From the NCBI GenBank assembly GCA_003260075.1, contig QLIY01000069.1, positions 207,431 through 271,430 on the forward strand: DNA of 64,000 nt, in the 5' to 3' direction. The first letter of the stretch is position 1; every line of letters begins with the position of its first letter. The position numbers and the translations under genes are program-made. This stretch comes from Phallusia mammillata (lineage: Eukaryota > Chordata > Ascidiacea > Phlebobranchia > Ascidiidae). Below the pieces are notes generated by a model. It did not search any database. It saw only the letters and a list, made by a program, of their open reading frames with translations, and was not told the origin of the DNA. Positions 25,118-38,600 of the stretch are shown here, piece by piece.

Positions 25118-26011
25118 TGTTTTGTTGTTAAAATAAAGTTTCGCTCCAAGAAATTGGGTTGGGAGGAAATGTACTGGTTAGTTGAAAAATCCCAATTAAC
25201 AGTTGGGGAAGGTTTTAACTGCCCTCGGTTGTATTCCAAATGTTCTGTAGTCACCACTTCTGTGGAATATAATCTAAAACAAAAAGTTACCGAGTCTACT
25301 GATAAAATCATCTTTGGACACAAAACTGATGGTGAAGTTGAAATTGAACTTGGATTCGGTGAGGGGGAAATTTCTGTTGCCATTGACGACTGTTTGCGAG
25401 CAATGAAAACTGGAGAAACGCAAAAAGTTTCTGTGAATGTTACAAAACAGTTTGGAACACTTTGTGAAGGTGACACTATTTTGTTTACTATAAAGTTGGC
25501 TTCATTTCAGCATGCAGTGCCTTTGTATGAAATGACTTCTGATGAATGTTTGAGCTTGGCACAAAGGTTAAAAGAAATCGGCACAGGCTTGTTTAATGAC
25601 AAAAGGACCCACCTTGCTGGGACATTTTACAGCAAGGCACTTAAACAACTTATAATATTATCGTCTCTTGAAGACTCTTTGCTGCAGGAAGACACAGAGA
25701 AACTTTTAATTGCATGTCACAGTAACCTAGCAGCATGCCAGCTGAAACTTGGTCTGTACGATCATGTCGTGGAAAATTGTTCTGATGCACTGGTGTTGGA
25801 TTGCAACCACTTGAAGGCGCTGTATCGCAGAGCGTCAGCATTTCTTGCATTACATGACAGTGAAAGAGCACAAGCAGACGTTGATCAAGGTTTACAAATT
25901 GATCCATCGAACAAGATGTTCATTTCACTCAAAAAAGAGTTAATAAAGACTCACTCAGCTGAAGATAAGTTGTTGTCCCAGAGACTGAGTTCAATGTTTT
26001 CTACTTCTTGA
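25118..26011 (+). CDS. FKBPL: FK506-binding protein-like (FKBPL) homologue
   Basis: An open frame of 297 codons runs from the acceptor at 25117 to TGA at 26009-26011. An FKBP-like domain comes first (GEVEIELGFGEGEISVAIDDCLRAMKTGE, then a strand ending TILFTIKLASF). Then come three TPR helical pairs: LAQRLKEIGTGLF, SNLAACQLKLGLYDHVVENC, and LKALYRRASAFLAL with LQIDPSN. The frame ends LLSQRLSSMF, like the LAQGLRKMF end of human FKBPL. FKBPL lacks key rotamase residues and works as an Hsp90 co-chaperone through its TPRs. The exact start is unresolved: the first in-frame ATG is 25169, and the frame stays open upstream to the acceptor, so a short 5' exon is likely. Other TPR immunophilins (FKBP4/5) are longer and less similar. 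Confidence 0.85.
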   Translation, partial: CFVVKIKFRSKKLGWEEMYWLVEKSQLTVGEGFNCPRLYSKCSVVTTSVEYNLKQKVTESTDKIIFGHKTDGEVEIELGFGEGEISVAIDDCLRAMKTGETQKVSVNVTKQFGTLCEGDTILFTIKLASFQHAVPLYEMTSDECLSLAQRLKEIGTGLFNDKRTHLAGTFYSKALKQLIILSSLEDSLLQEDTEKLLIACHSNLAACQLKLGLYDHVVENCSDALVLDCNHLKALYRRASAFLALHDSERAQADVDQGLQIDPSNKMFISLKKELIKTHSAEDKLLSQRLSSMFSTS

Positions 26012-26623
26012 TATTGTAAAGAGAAATTCCTTATTTTCTTAGAATATTTGCATGGCCAGACAGTAGGCCCATTAAGCTTTACTGAAAGGTTTTTATGTCA
26101 TAAAAAGGGACATAAAATTCTGCAGGCTTTGCAAATTTTGCTGCTTTTTCTATTCTGCATTTGTCCAAAGTTATGCCAAATGCCTTCGACAGAAGTTTAT
26201 GTGTTAAATACAGTTAATTGAATATTTAGTTCAAAATGTAACAATTGACTCAAGAAGCACACGTTCACAAAAACAATTATTGAATTAAAAATAGAATATT
26301 ATTTTGACTGCATATTAATACATAGACTGTGTGTTATTGTTTTGCTAAAATGTTAAGAACCGTCAAACTTTATTAAAAAAAGTTTTGTTACGTAACTCAA
26401 GTTACCAGGAAAATTTAAACCTTGATCGCTGCTTCCCAGAAAAGCACTGGTTTTAGCCCAAGGGTATGTAGCCTCTAATCTTATGTAACTCACGGTCGCT
26501 TTTTTCTGCGCTGTCCAAAGTTTACCATTTTCTCCAATGAAGAGCGATCATAATTGACATCGGAAACTCGCGCTGTACAGTAGCTTCGTTAACTCTAAGG
26601 TTTCAGTGTTTAACAACAGGATT
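26012..26623. other. Spacer between FKBPL-like and gephyrin
   Basis: About 600 AT-rich bases with no ORF of note: the 3' UTR of FKBPL-like and the promoter/5' UTR of gephyrin. An acceptor-like 'ctaaggtttcag' ends about 18 bases before the gephyrin ATG, so the first coding exon may follow a 5' UTR intron or a spliced leader. Confidence 0.5.
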
Positions 26624-28484
26624 ATGGATACTGCAGGTTTTTGGCTGAAAACAGCAAAATTAAATAGAGGATCTGTTGGTACCGTTCCATCACCAGACAT
26701 GGAGGACGAACCTACAATATTTGTCGGCATTTTGACAGGTAAGGTTTCAAAGCGTTTGTGTATATTTGTTATTGTTTATTGTGGCTTACACAATGATTAG
26801 GTTCGAAAACATCATTACCAAATCCAATTCAGCATAAAAAAGTGTCCGAAAAAATAATTTAGGGTAATATATTTTCAAGTGCTCAACTAAAAAGTAAAAT
26901 CACAATGTTTTATCTTGTGTATATTTGCATGTGTAATTGTGAAATAGTAATTGTTTATTGAGCTTTTACAATGATTAAAACATCATTAAACGTGCAAAAC
27001 TTATTGAATGTGTTTTAGTTTTAGTGCTTGAAAAGTATAAACTTGCAAGGTGAAACTGTAAGAAAACTTTTAGGCTGGTTTTTGGTGGTGGTAAGTTAAC
27101 GCTTTAATTTTTCAGTGAGTGACCGATGCTCTTCGGGGGAAAATCAAGACATCAGTGGGCCGAGAATACAAGCATTGATCCAATCAATACCAAGGTGGGT
27201 TAAACTGTGTATCTACTGTGTATTTACTAATTTTAGATTTTTAACACAAACCACTTTTACATTTAAGTTGAGTTTATTTTGATTGAGAAACGAATGCATT
27301 TACTGAACATGATTGGCACTAAAACAATTACCAAACCATAAATAACTGGATTATATTAAAATGATATTGAGCGCAAAAGTTTGAGAAACATTTAAACGAA
27401 AACTGAGATTTTGTAGTAGTTGGAGTTATTTATATGTAGTAAATTTAGATATTTTAAAGTTTTAACTATTGTATGTTGTAACTGTTTTGCTAGGACAAAA
27501 TAAATTTTGACGTCTACGTATTTTTTTAATAGATTTCGAGTGATTGTGAAAGTTCAGAAAATAGTTCCTGATGAAGTTCTTGTTATCCAAGTAAGTTGTT
27601 TTTATCGGCTGAGCAAATTTCATCTAAATTGGCACCTATTATGTGGTGAACTCCATCAATTATTTATTTGGTTCTGCCCGCCTGCATGTGATAATGTTGC
27701 ACAAAAAGTTTAATGTAAGTGAAAAGTGGTTCACTGGTTGAAAATTTCTTGAACTTGCCAATTACTTTAACACTTATATCAAAAAATATTGAGTTGCAAA
27801 CAATAAGCACTTGCTACACTACCCAATTGACCAATGTTTTGTCCCAAGCTAAAAACCTTGTAAGTCAAATCGGTGTGTACTATCTGTGGAAAACCTTTAA
27901 CACATAACATAAACTCACAAAAGCGATGAAACAAATGCAACAAAAATTTTAGTTTAATTATTCAGGGAACCTGGCATCATCTCTTATCACCCTAACAATC
28001 AACCCAGATAAGCCCCTTCCCTCAAAACTAGCCCAAATCCATCAATATAATCTCTCTGTTTCGCAGCAACAGTCAGCTGCATGAAAATCTTGCAATTAAA
28101 TTTTTACGGTGAAGCACATCAGGTCATGTATATCACGCGGCTCCTTTGACAGAATCTCATTATTTATGAATGAACACCGCAGGGGTCTGATCAGCTAGCA
28201 CGTGTTTAATTCTATAGTGCATCGCAAACTTGTACACTGCTGCGCAAATCGGATTTTCTGGGTGAATTTGCCAGATATGATATGAGCACACTAAGGGACT
28301 CATGATTAATGTGTTTGTCACTTACCTCATGGTTGCCGATATCTGCGCTTTTTACAAGTAGATAACTAACACGAAAAATTGTGTCGTCGGTTTATTACAA
28401 ATTTGCAAACCTAAAATTTTACCACAGCGAAAACAAAACATGTCTGGAATAAGTTTAATGGTGAAAATAACGCTCAAATAGACG

Positions 28485-28550
<66 letters not shown>

Positions 28551-31500
28551 ATAGACGTAAAAAGTGACATGCTTTATTGTTCAAACATTTCGGCAAATAC
28601 TCATGCCATCATCAGTGGTATGAAGGCGACATCAGTCACACCCGTTTATATCCACTTGAGTCACGTGAAGGAATGATAAAAAGGTGCGAAACAAGCGTCG
28701 CGCAAATATCTGGAATATTTTCAATATGTTTCCACTGATTTAAATGCGCAGCACACCTATGGTCTGTGCGTCATTCGGTCTCTGGTGTATTGGTGCCCCC
28801 CCCCCTCACGTGAAGGAATAATAAAAAGGTGCGAAACAAGCGTCGGATAAATATATGGAATATTTTCAATATGTTTCCACTGATTTAAATGAGCAGCACA
28901 CCTATGGTCTGTGCGTCATTCGGTCTCTGGTGTATTGGGAGATTTAAACTTAATGCACTGATCGTGTTTGTGTGGTACATGGCAAGTTTGCTTCACTGTG
29001 TAGAAGTTAAATGCATCAAGGTTCAAAATTCAATTAATTCCACCCTTAAGCTCGTAATTAAACCTTAAAACTACATTTACTCAGCGATTCGCCCACTACA
29101 TTAAAACTCGATGGACCTTAGTGACAAATTTTGTTCCCAAAGATGTTAAATGATTTATTTCTTAACTTCTTAGTTTTATAATAAACTGAAGCTTTTTGTT
29201 GGCTCAAAACTGATTTAAGTCTACTTTTTAGTGAACTCAAATTTTTTTTAGCAAATAAAAAAATAAAAACATTTTAGTAAATATATTATCTGCAACTGGA
29301 GTCGTCTGTAATGATCGCACGTTGGTTGAGGACGATGTCTGTGTAAACCCAGTGGTTCTATTCTTAGTTTTAAAAACTCTGCCCCCCCCCCTGAATAATT
29401 TATTCCCAATTTCTTAGTTTTACAATAAACTGAAGCTTTTTGTATGCTCAAAACTGATTTAAGTCTACTTCAAACATTTTAGTATTTATATATCCGCAAC
29501 TGGAGTCGTCTGTAATGAGCGCACGTTGGTTGAGGACGATGTCTGTGTAAGCACAGTTTTATATTGTTAGTTTTAAAATTCTTTTTATATGGCTGGATCA
29601 ATCTCGAAGGATTTTCTCGCATTGCTTTTAGATTTTAAGAACCTAAAGCAAAGGTGCGAAACGTTGTGCTATAGTCGCCCGCTTTACATTTTCTAGTGGA
29701 TTTTAACACCTTATGCCAGTTTTGCGAACCATGTTTACTTTTGTATCAAACATCACCATAATAGGGTAATTACCAACATGCAAGTTTCCTTTGCACCACA
29801 TGCGCCGTATTGCCGACAAGCGTGCTGACTCGTAAATGTCAACAAGCTTTGCTAGCCCCCCCCCCATAATAGGGTAATTACCAACATGCAAGTTTCCTTT
29901 GCACCACATGCGCGGTGTTGCCGACAAGCGTGCTGACTCGTAAATGTCAACAAGCGTTGCTAGTTTGACCTTGGTTGACCTCTGTACGAACTAGCTGTTG
30001 TACATTGTGGCCGTTCGTTGCGCAGAAACATTTCACCAGCACGCAGTATTCTGTATGCTATGTTGTGAAACGTTGTACTGAATCATAAAACCGAGCAACC
30101 GCTTCTTAAACTGCTGTGTTAACAATACTGTGTGTTATGCTAAAAATTATTTAGCTGGAAGGGTGAATGTTAGTGTGAATTTGATGCATTATTTGTAACC
30201 TTATTCAAAAATAGTCATCAAATCAAGTTTTTATCAATGGTTTATTTAAATTGTTTATTCTTTTTATGTATCTACAAGGCGTGGTGAAATCACGAGTTTT
30301 GTTTTAAATAGAAATCTCCGAACTTAATCGTGTCAACCGCGTCACTTTGTTCTTGACACTTTTCACGTTCATCTGCTACACCACAAGTGCAATGTCATGA
30401 CCATTATGACGTCATCGCACTTAGCGGCATGATTTCACACAACGTTTTGTAACAAATCGCCAAAGTTAGAATGGTTGTGGTTTACGCACAAAATGGCTTT
30501 AGTACAAATTCACTTCAATGTTGTTTGCGAAAAAAACTGATTTTAATATTCATGCATTGGCCGACCGGGGCAGGGTTGAACCCGCTATCTTGTGATCACA
30601 ACGCTACCAACTAGTGATGCACCGAAGTTTTGTTTGGCCGAAACATTTCAAACACGCTGTTTTCCAATGTTTCGATTTCGGCCCGAAATTTTTGAAAATT
30701 CGGCCAAAACCGCACTTTTTTGATTGCTTGAAATTAATGCCAAGACTTTAATTTGAAACATCATCAATTAACCAACTGTTGCATTTAGAAAATACAAGTC
30801 ACGTTGTCTGCAAAATATAAGAAGTTGAACAAAGTGTATGCATTGTGAAAGTTAATTTTTAGTATCATGAGCCAGTTCCCTTATATCAGGGGTTCCCAAC
30901 CTGTTGTACGCGTACCACTAGTGATACGTGAAGGTTTTTCAGGTGGTACGCGAGTAACTTCCGTTTTTTTTCCACAAAAACTGAATTTACAACTTTTTTT
31001 CGTTTATCTGGTTTTGTCGACCAATTGGTGGACAGTAAACAAAAATCTCATTAAATTTCGTTGTGGTGCTTTAGTGTTATTTTAGTAGGCCAATATTATT
31101 CTTCTGAACAAAATATAATTCGATCAAATTAGTTGTTCTACAGGAAGTGGTACGCGTGGCAATACAGAGCGTCCAAGTGGTACGAAATCGTAAAAAGGTT
31201 GGAAACCCCTGCCTTATATCAACAACTCAACATTTAGTTGAAATCATCAATATAACAACCACAACATACGGACTCGCCAATAAAGTTAACCTTGTTTACA
31301 GGAAACGCTGAAAGATTGGTCGGACAAGCTGGGACTGAGTCTTATCCTCACAACGGGTGGAACCGGATTTTCACCACGAGATGTCACTCCCGAGGCGACT
31401 AAGGCGGTGATTGAGAAGGATGCCCCTGCGATGGCTGTTGCTATTAATATCGCTGCGTTGAAAATTACTCCGCACGCCATGTTGTCAAGGTATATGTGGG

Positions 31501-32570
31501 AAATTTGGAAATTGATTGATCCGGATCCAATCAGTATTTAGATCAAATATTTTGTTCCGTGTCTTGATGTAAACACCGCAATTAATTACCATGATGAAAT
31601 TGTAAATACTCTGTCATAGTCGCGCTTTTTGAAGCCAGTATTTGTATCGTTCGATGCGGGATGTTGTGTCGAACGGGGTCGCTGAACCACAATTATCCAA
31701 GCGCACAAAAAATACCTCATGTAAAAACCCAATAAGCCAAGTAAATACCACGATGAAAACTTCCGTTGTGTACCGCGATGAAATTGCTAATATTTTCTCA
31801 TATTCACTGTTTTGGAAGCCGCTTGGTTTAAGGGTCGTGTAAAGTGTTTGTGTTGTGATCGTTTCGATGCTTACTGCTGTTGTGTGTGATGTCGAATGAG
31901 GACACTTAACCGCAGTAATCCAAGCGCACAAAAACACAGTTAGTTCAGCGCGTAAAACCACAATAAGTCAAGTGTGCAAAGCTTTGTGCTTCATAATTCC
32001 CAGGTATTTCAAAATGTTTGTCGCTAAAATTTTTCTTGGTTTTGATAATTTCAATTATTAAAATATCAACAAACTTTGCTCTTCCGCCGCTGAAATCAGA
32101 AACTTTCAGCAGTTTGTTGCCACTAAACCAGTAGTTCTCAAACTGTGCGTCGTTTCAATTTTCCAAGGGCGTCACTGAATAGTTCGGTTTGGTGGCTTTT
32201 TGTTGTTGTATCAATAAACACAACTTTAATAAAAAGTTTCCTCATTAACTTTTATTTGCTGGTGCGTCGCAACAACAAAAAGTTTGAGAACCACTGCACT
32301 AAACGCAAAACAATGCAGTATTCCACATTTAGCTGTCAACACAACCGTCATATTGGTTGTACCTTAACCGACTCCGTTATATTTCAGGGCGGTGTGCGGT
32401 ATCAGGGGTAATGTTCTCATTGTTAACCTTCCAGGGAGCGCCAAAGCGTCAACGGTGAGTCGGTGGAAATGTTTTAAAATATTTTGTTTATGTGACTAAA
32501 TCTGCATCTGTGAAAGATTCGTTAAAGTTTTTGGTGTTAGAAACAAAAGTATATTTTTAATCACATAAAG

Positions 32571-32620
<50 letters not shown>

Positions 32621-35600
32621 ATATAAAATGGAAGTATATCAGAAAGCCACCATTCTAGTTTACTTTTACACTCATCAGGTTTTGTCCGTGACATAATGTT
32701 TACCAATATAGTAATACTACATAGAAATACCTCATTTGTGAAGCATCAATTTCACTTCAATCTTTTCATGATAAAAAACACACACAAAGAAATCATAAAC
32801 AGGCAGTTTCTTGTAGCGAATGTTACAAATATGTGTTAGCATATTCATGTCTGTTACTGCATTTCTACCAACTGATTCATAGAGGTCCATTATCACCAAA
32901 CAAACAAGTGATTGTTATTCTAAATGGAAACGGAAAACTTGTACCAACAAAAATGCTTTAAAGCGTAAGACTCAAATCTTCCTAACAAGGTCCACATTTT
33001 GCGCATCATTCCTAAAACAATAAACAAGTTTGAACCGCTAGACTGGAAACCCGCTAGACGCCAGCGCACCATGTATGTCGTCTGCCTTGTTTCCTAGAAA
33101 ACTTTGTTTATTTTGTCCTGGCTGCGCGAGTTTATGTTATGTAACCTTGTTTTTTGTTCATAAACTTCTCAGTAAGTTACCGAACACTGTGGTTGATGAG
33201 CACAAAACTACCCCAACTGTTTTGGCTTGCTGCTCATTATAACTTCAATTTAAATACCAGCATATATTTCATGTATAGTATTTTCAAACAATAGCGCTCT
33301 AGACAAAACCCACGAAACGCAATGTGCAACGCAATGTTCGTGAGTTAGTTTGGGTGACGCAGGGCTCCGGTTTTATTTAGAAATACGCATTTTCCCTGGA
33401 GTTCCGCTAGAATAAAACAAGCCGCTGTATAAGATGAAAGCCAAGTAATTTTATCCCAACCTCTGAACGTACTGCAGCTATCATTTTCAATGCCTTTTAA
33501 TACGGTGTAGCTGCAGCGCGTTTAGCCACCATCCACCAATTGTGCCCTCCGCTATTTTGCATTCCTTGACGTCTTAACGTTGCGCAGCTATTTCCGGCTT
33601 GGTGATTGTTTTAGTGCAATTGTGTCGCTACGTTCACCAAGCGAAATAAACCCATCTCATCATCACATTAACATATTACTCCGTTTCACCGACAGGAGTG
33701 TCTCACCGTGATCCTGCCCGCCCTTCCACACGGCATCGACCTGCTGAGGAACCGCCGACCCAGCAAGACACAAGACCATCAGGTTTCTGTCCCTCAGTGC
33801 TGGTCACATCCTTGTTGTGAGGAAGGCGCAGCGCTCATGCGCTCTACATACACCTCATCCGACATCAGGGTAGCGGCATCGCCCCCGTCGCTGCCACCGC
33901 ACCCCCAGCATCATGTATGGCGCGCTCTAGCGGTTGTACCCCCATGTTCTTGGTGGCGTCGAGCATGCTCTCGTTTTGACTTCTGCGCTTAGGTCACGTG
34001 TACCAGCGAGTGCAAATGTCACGTGATGTTCAGGATGGTCATGTGACGTAACTGTGAAGAGATTTTAAAATTTCAATTTCATGTGCGGATCTAAGATTCA
34101 GATTCACAAATCCGGCGTAACGCCAAGTTGACTTCATTCAACTTTCAGAAATCGCAAATATTTCGGCTTTTCGTGTGAACTTCAAACCGCCGTCGCTTTT
34201 TGTGGCTGATTTTGTTTGCTACTGCGAAGTCGCCGTGGCTAGTATTTCCTTAAACTATGTGACTTTTAAAATATTTATTTGTGACAAATATAGAAATGTT
34301 CATGAAGCAACCATAGTCAAAACATCTAATTTCGTTTTGTTATTTTGTAACCGGCCTTAAAACTCGATACGACCTTGTTCCTGGGTTTATACAGGAAGTT
34401 GCGCTTTAATGCATTAAAGACAAACAATTTAGGAAAAAACAATCGCCCAATAAAAACCCACTAACATACTTTTGCGGACACTTACATACACAGCAAAACT
34501 TTCATGTTCTTTTGGACGAATGTGATTGGTTAATCACCGATTACCCAGTGGTTCCCAACCTTTTTGTCCTGTGCACCTTTTAGTCGATATTCATGTCTAA
34601 TCCCCCCTACAAATTTAGTTTGCTTAAATATCGTGCAGCAATAACACATAGCAGATAGCAGAGACAACCAGTAAGAGATTAATATTGTGACACAAATTCC
34701 ACCCTAAAAATTACAAAATTCACCTCCATTGGGGAATTCCGCCCTAGTTGGGAGCCCCCCCCCCTTAATATTGTGACACAAATTCCACCCTAAAAATTAC
34801 AAAATTCACCTCTAGTGGGGAATTCCGCCCTAGTTGGTAACCACTGGACTACCCAAATAACAACTCCTCACATCCACGAACTTTCACCCACTTTTTACTC
34901 TCCAGATCAACGATTCGACTCCTTCACTTTCAACGGATAGTTTCCGACACCACATACAGGAACATCCGGACAGGGGGAGTTCCCTTGTTACTGCAAGCGA
35001 CTTGAACTTGGAACCGGAAATTGAGGTTGATGACGCAGTTTCGCACGCTTGTAGACATCACGTGAGTAACACAGGGGGCGCATTCAGTTTATTTAGCCGT
35101 TAACTTTTGTGTTCACTTTTCATTTCTATTGTTTTTTCAGAGTGTTGTCGGATCTCGTCCAATCAGCCGTAGTATCCAGTCAGACAGCGCTGTGTCCGGT
35201 AAGTTGCAAATTTCATCATGTTTTGACAAAATAATTCGGATTATTCAAACAGCAAAAGTGAAGGTTCTAATCCCATGTCGACCTTAAGCGACGTCGCCTA
35301 AATTGAGTAAAACCCTTATGTGTAAACATATCCAGTACAAAAAAGCAGTTATAGTGGAATTTTACTCATTTTTGGGATGTCTGCATTTTCGCCCAAACCC
35401 TTTGTTCATTTTATTCTTCAACCGTTGTTCTCCATTGTTATCAATACAATCGAACTTCCAGGTTTAGATTCGAGCGGAATTTCGAAAATCGCGCGTCGTC
35501 TCCGAAATTCCCCCTACCCTCTGACGTCAATGGACAAAGCGTTCTCGATTGTTCTAAACAATTCACCACCGCTTCGCGTCGTGTCCAAGTACTACAAAGG

Positions 35601-38600
35601 TGGGATTCTATGTAGATGTTCTGTGTTTAGGTTTTCGGCTTTACACTAACCCTAACCCAAATTTACACACATGTTAGTTGGTTATTTAATGTTGCTCCTT
35701 TAATAGTTTGACCCCGAATAACCCCGCGGTTCACCCACGGCTTTCAAAACCCTAAACTTCGAATTGTATTCCGGTACCTTACACTGGGATAAAATATGTA
35801 AAAAGTATAAAAGTTAAGATTTAATTCTTATCTAAATGTTTGTTCAGTGAACCTCGGTTAATCCGGACCCAGTTGGACCAAAAAATTGCCCGAATTGTCC
35901 GATATCGATTAGTTCAAGCCTTACCACATTACAAATTATTTGTACCTTGAGTTTTGTCCGAATTAGGCGAAGATCCGGATTAACCGAATCCGGTTTAACC
36001 GAAGTTTACTGTATGGTTAACAGTAGGAGCATAATCACTAGCGGTATCAGCCAACACAGCACCGATCCCGTGAAATTTGGATGTCATTTCGCCAAATAAA
36101 CTTCGTGTCGTGGGTTCAAATCCCACCACAGGACAGATTTTTCTGATGTACACTTTTTAAACCCATCTTACTTTTTTTAGAGGCGTTTGGTCACATCCTT
36201 GCGGAGAATGTTCGATCCAAAGGTCCCCTCCCTCCCTTCCCAGCATCTATTATGGACGGTTACGCTGTTCTAGGTAAGTTAAAAGTTCACAATCTTAAAT
36301 GTTATTTCAGCTCAATACTTTAAAGCAGCGGTCGGCAACCTTTTTTCTACTGTGGACCGTTTTTGAAACGAAAATTTATCGCTTCCCCCCCCCCCTATTA
36401 TGGACGGTTACGCTGTTCTAGGTAAGTTAAAAGTTCACAATCCTGAATGTTATTTCAGCTCAATACTTTAAAGCAGCGGTCGACAACCTTTTTTCTACTG
36501 TGGACCGTTTTTGAAACGAAAATTTATCGCGGACCGGTCTTCAAAAAAACTACAAGTATTTAGCAATAAAAACGCTTAAATTAGTTTATCATCCCCGGGA
36601 TACGTGGGCAAAATGTTTTAGAGCATTAAACCTGAAAAATTATACGGCCCGGTAACGAACTCCTCGCGGACCGGCGGTTGCCGACCACTGCTTTAAAGTT
36701 TTCTACCGGCATCTTTTGCGCGATATTGTAAATGAATTGTTAAATTGGATATTTGAACGGTGTAAATGGAACTAGATAAATACCAGGGTTTCTAATCATG
36801 TTAACAACTCTTGCGGTTAAATGCTGCTAAAGATTTAAACCGAATCATTCGAGTTTGTTTAAGTCACGTTTAAACGTCTTGATCTTATTCCAGCAAAGTT
36901 TCAACAACTCTTCGCAACTAAAGTTTCACACAAAATTGTGCTGCTTTTAAATCAACCGTTCTAACTACGCGTCACATCTTCGAAAGCCGCTATAGGTGTG
37001 ACCGTGTTATGTATCAATACTACATGATGGGTTGGCATTCGTGTCACACAACATTTGGTATATCATGCGCCTACTATCCTATTGGACACATATTGTTTTC
37101 TTTTTTCTGTCTGATTTGTTGATTTGTTCCACGCGTTTGTTCCAGGAAAGAGTGCTTGAAACTTATTCAAATTTGGACAGATGTCAGTTTTTAATCCTTA
37201 GTTGATCGCACTAAAGTCCGAATAACCCAGCGGTTAGCCCACGGGCCTCCCCAAGTCAGTGGTGGGATTCAGCCGGTTCGAACCGATTCTATAGAACCGT
37301 CTCACGAAATTTTATGAGATCAGCGAACCGGTTAACATTACTGGTTACTGTCAATGGACTTTTTATAGCAGAACCGACTGAAAAGTATGACTTTTGTGAT
37401 AGAACCGACTGACCAAAAATTTGAATCCCATCACTGCTTCCAAACCCAAAATTTAATTTTTACTTCCAGCCTCTGACACTCCTGGTGATCTTGACGTGGT
37501 CGGTTCATCAATTTGCGAGAGAGACAACACGAGCTCTAGTAACACCTACCTGTCACCGGGCAAGGTATACAGAATCACCACTGGGGCGCCTCTACCGGTC
37601 GGAGCAGATGCGATTGTTCCTGTGGAAGAAACTATGCTGCTTGAAGAAACGGACGATGTGAGTTGAGTGGCTGTGGTGGGAGAATTGCATGGAAGTCGGT
37701 TCTGGCTGCTTGGCTAAGTGGCTGGCAGACTTTATATCAAATCCAGTTGGAAATTAAAGAATGGAGACGCAAACATATTTATGCACTCAATGAAAACCGT
37801 TTGGTTAAAATTGTTTTGTAGAGTTTGTGAGGTTAATTCATTTTAACCATTTTTCATAAAAGCTTGATAGTTGCAACTCGCTTGCACATTTTCAACGCTC
37901 AGAACAATCTGTACTGTGCATAAAATTCAATCAACTATAAACTGCGATATTATTAGCCCAACAAACTTTTAATAGCTCTCGGTGTACTAAGGAAGCTTAG
38001 ACAAACAACAATACGGAGCAACATGGATTGTTTTGCACTGGCACCTTTGTATTTGGATCAAGCTCTCAAAAACATTTAGTTAAAATAATTATTTCATGTC
38101 AACCTATTTTTCATCCAACCTGTACAACTGCGTTGCACATTTTCAGCCTTCAATCAATCTCTGCCGCCCATAAACTTTAATTAAACATAAACCATGGAAT
38201 TTTTAGCCCAATAAGTTACACATGGGGATTCTCGTGGTGCTAAGGACGCTTGGGCATATAACAACCTAAAGTAACAATGGATCAAAAGGTTATAATGGCT
38301 CTCGAATATAGTAAGGAAACTTAAATATAGTAAGGAAACTTATATATAGTAAGGAAACTTAAATATAGTAAGGAAACTTAAGACACTTGAAGCGATTTCT
38401 AAGTATTTCTAATGTTAAACCGGAATATATTATCCAGGGTGAAACTGAACTCCGGGTTCGAATAATGAAATCAGTTCTTCCCGGCCAAGATGTGAGACCT
38501 GTGGGAAGCGATATTAAGACTGGAGAAGTTGTTGTGAAAGCTGGAACCAAGATCGGACCTTCAGAAGCTGGTTTGCTTGCTGCTGTTGGAATCACATCGG

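Noticed and set aside
28352..28570. Minus-strand poly-glycine ORF
   Set aside because: Reverse reading of the C-run at 28483-28550 in gephyrin intron 3.
33783..33992. Extension of gephyrin exon 6 through an open frame
   Set aside because: The frame is open but the donor at 33783 joins in phase to exon 7, which continues the linker; the extension looks unlike gephyrin. An alternative isoform is not excluded.
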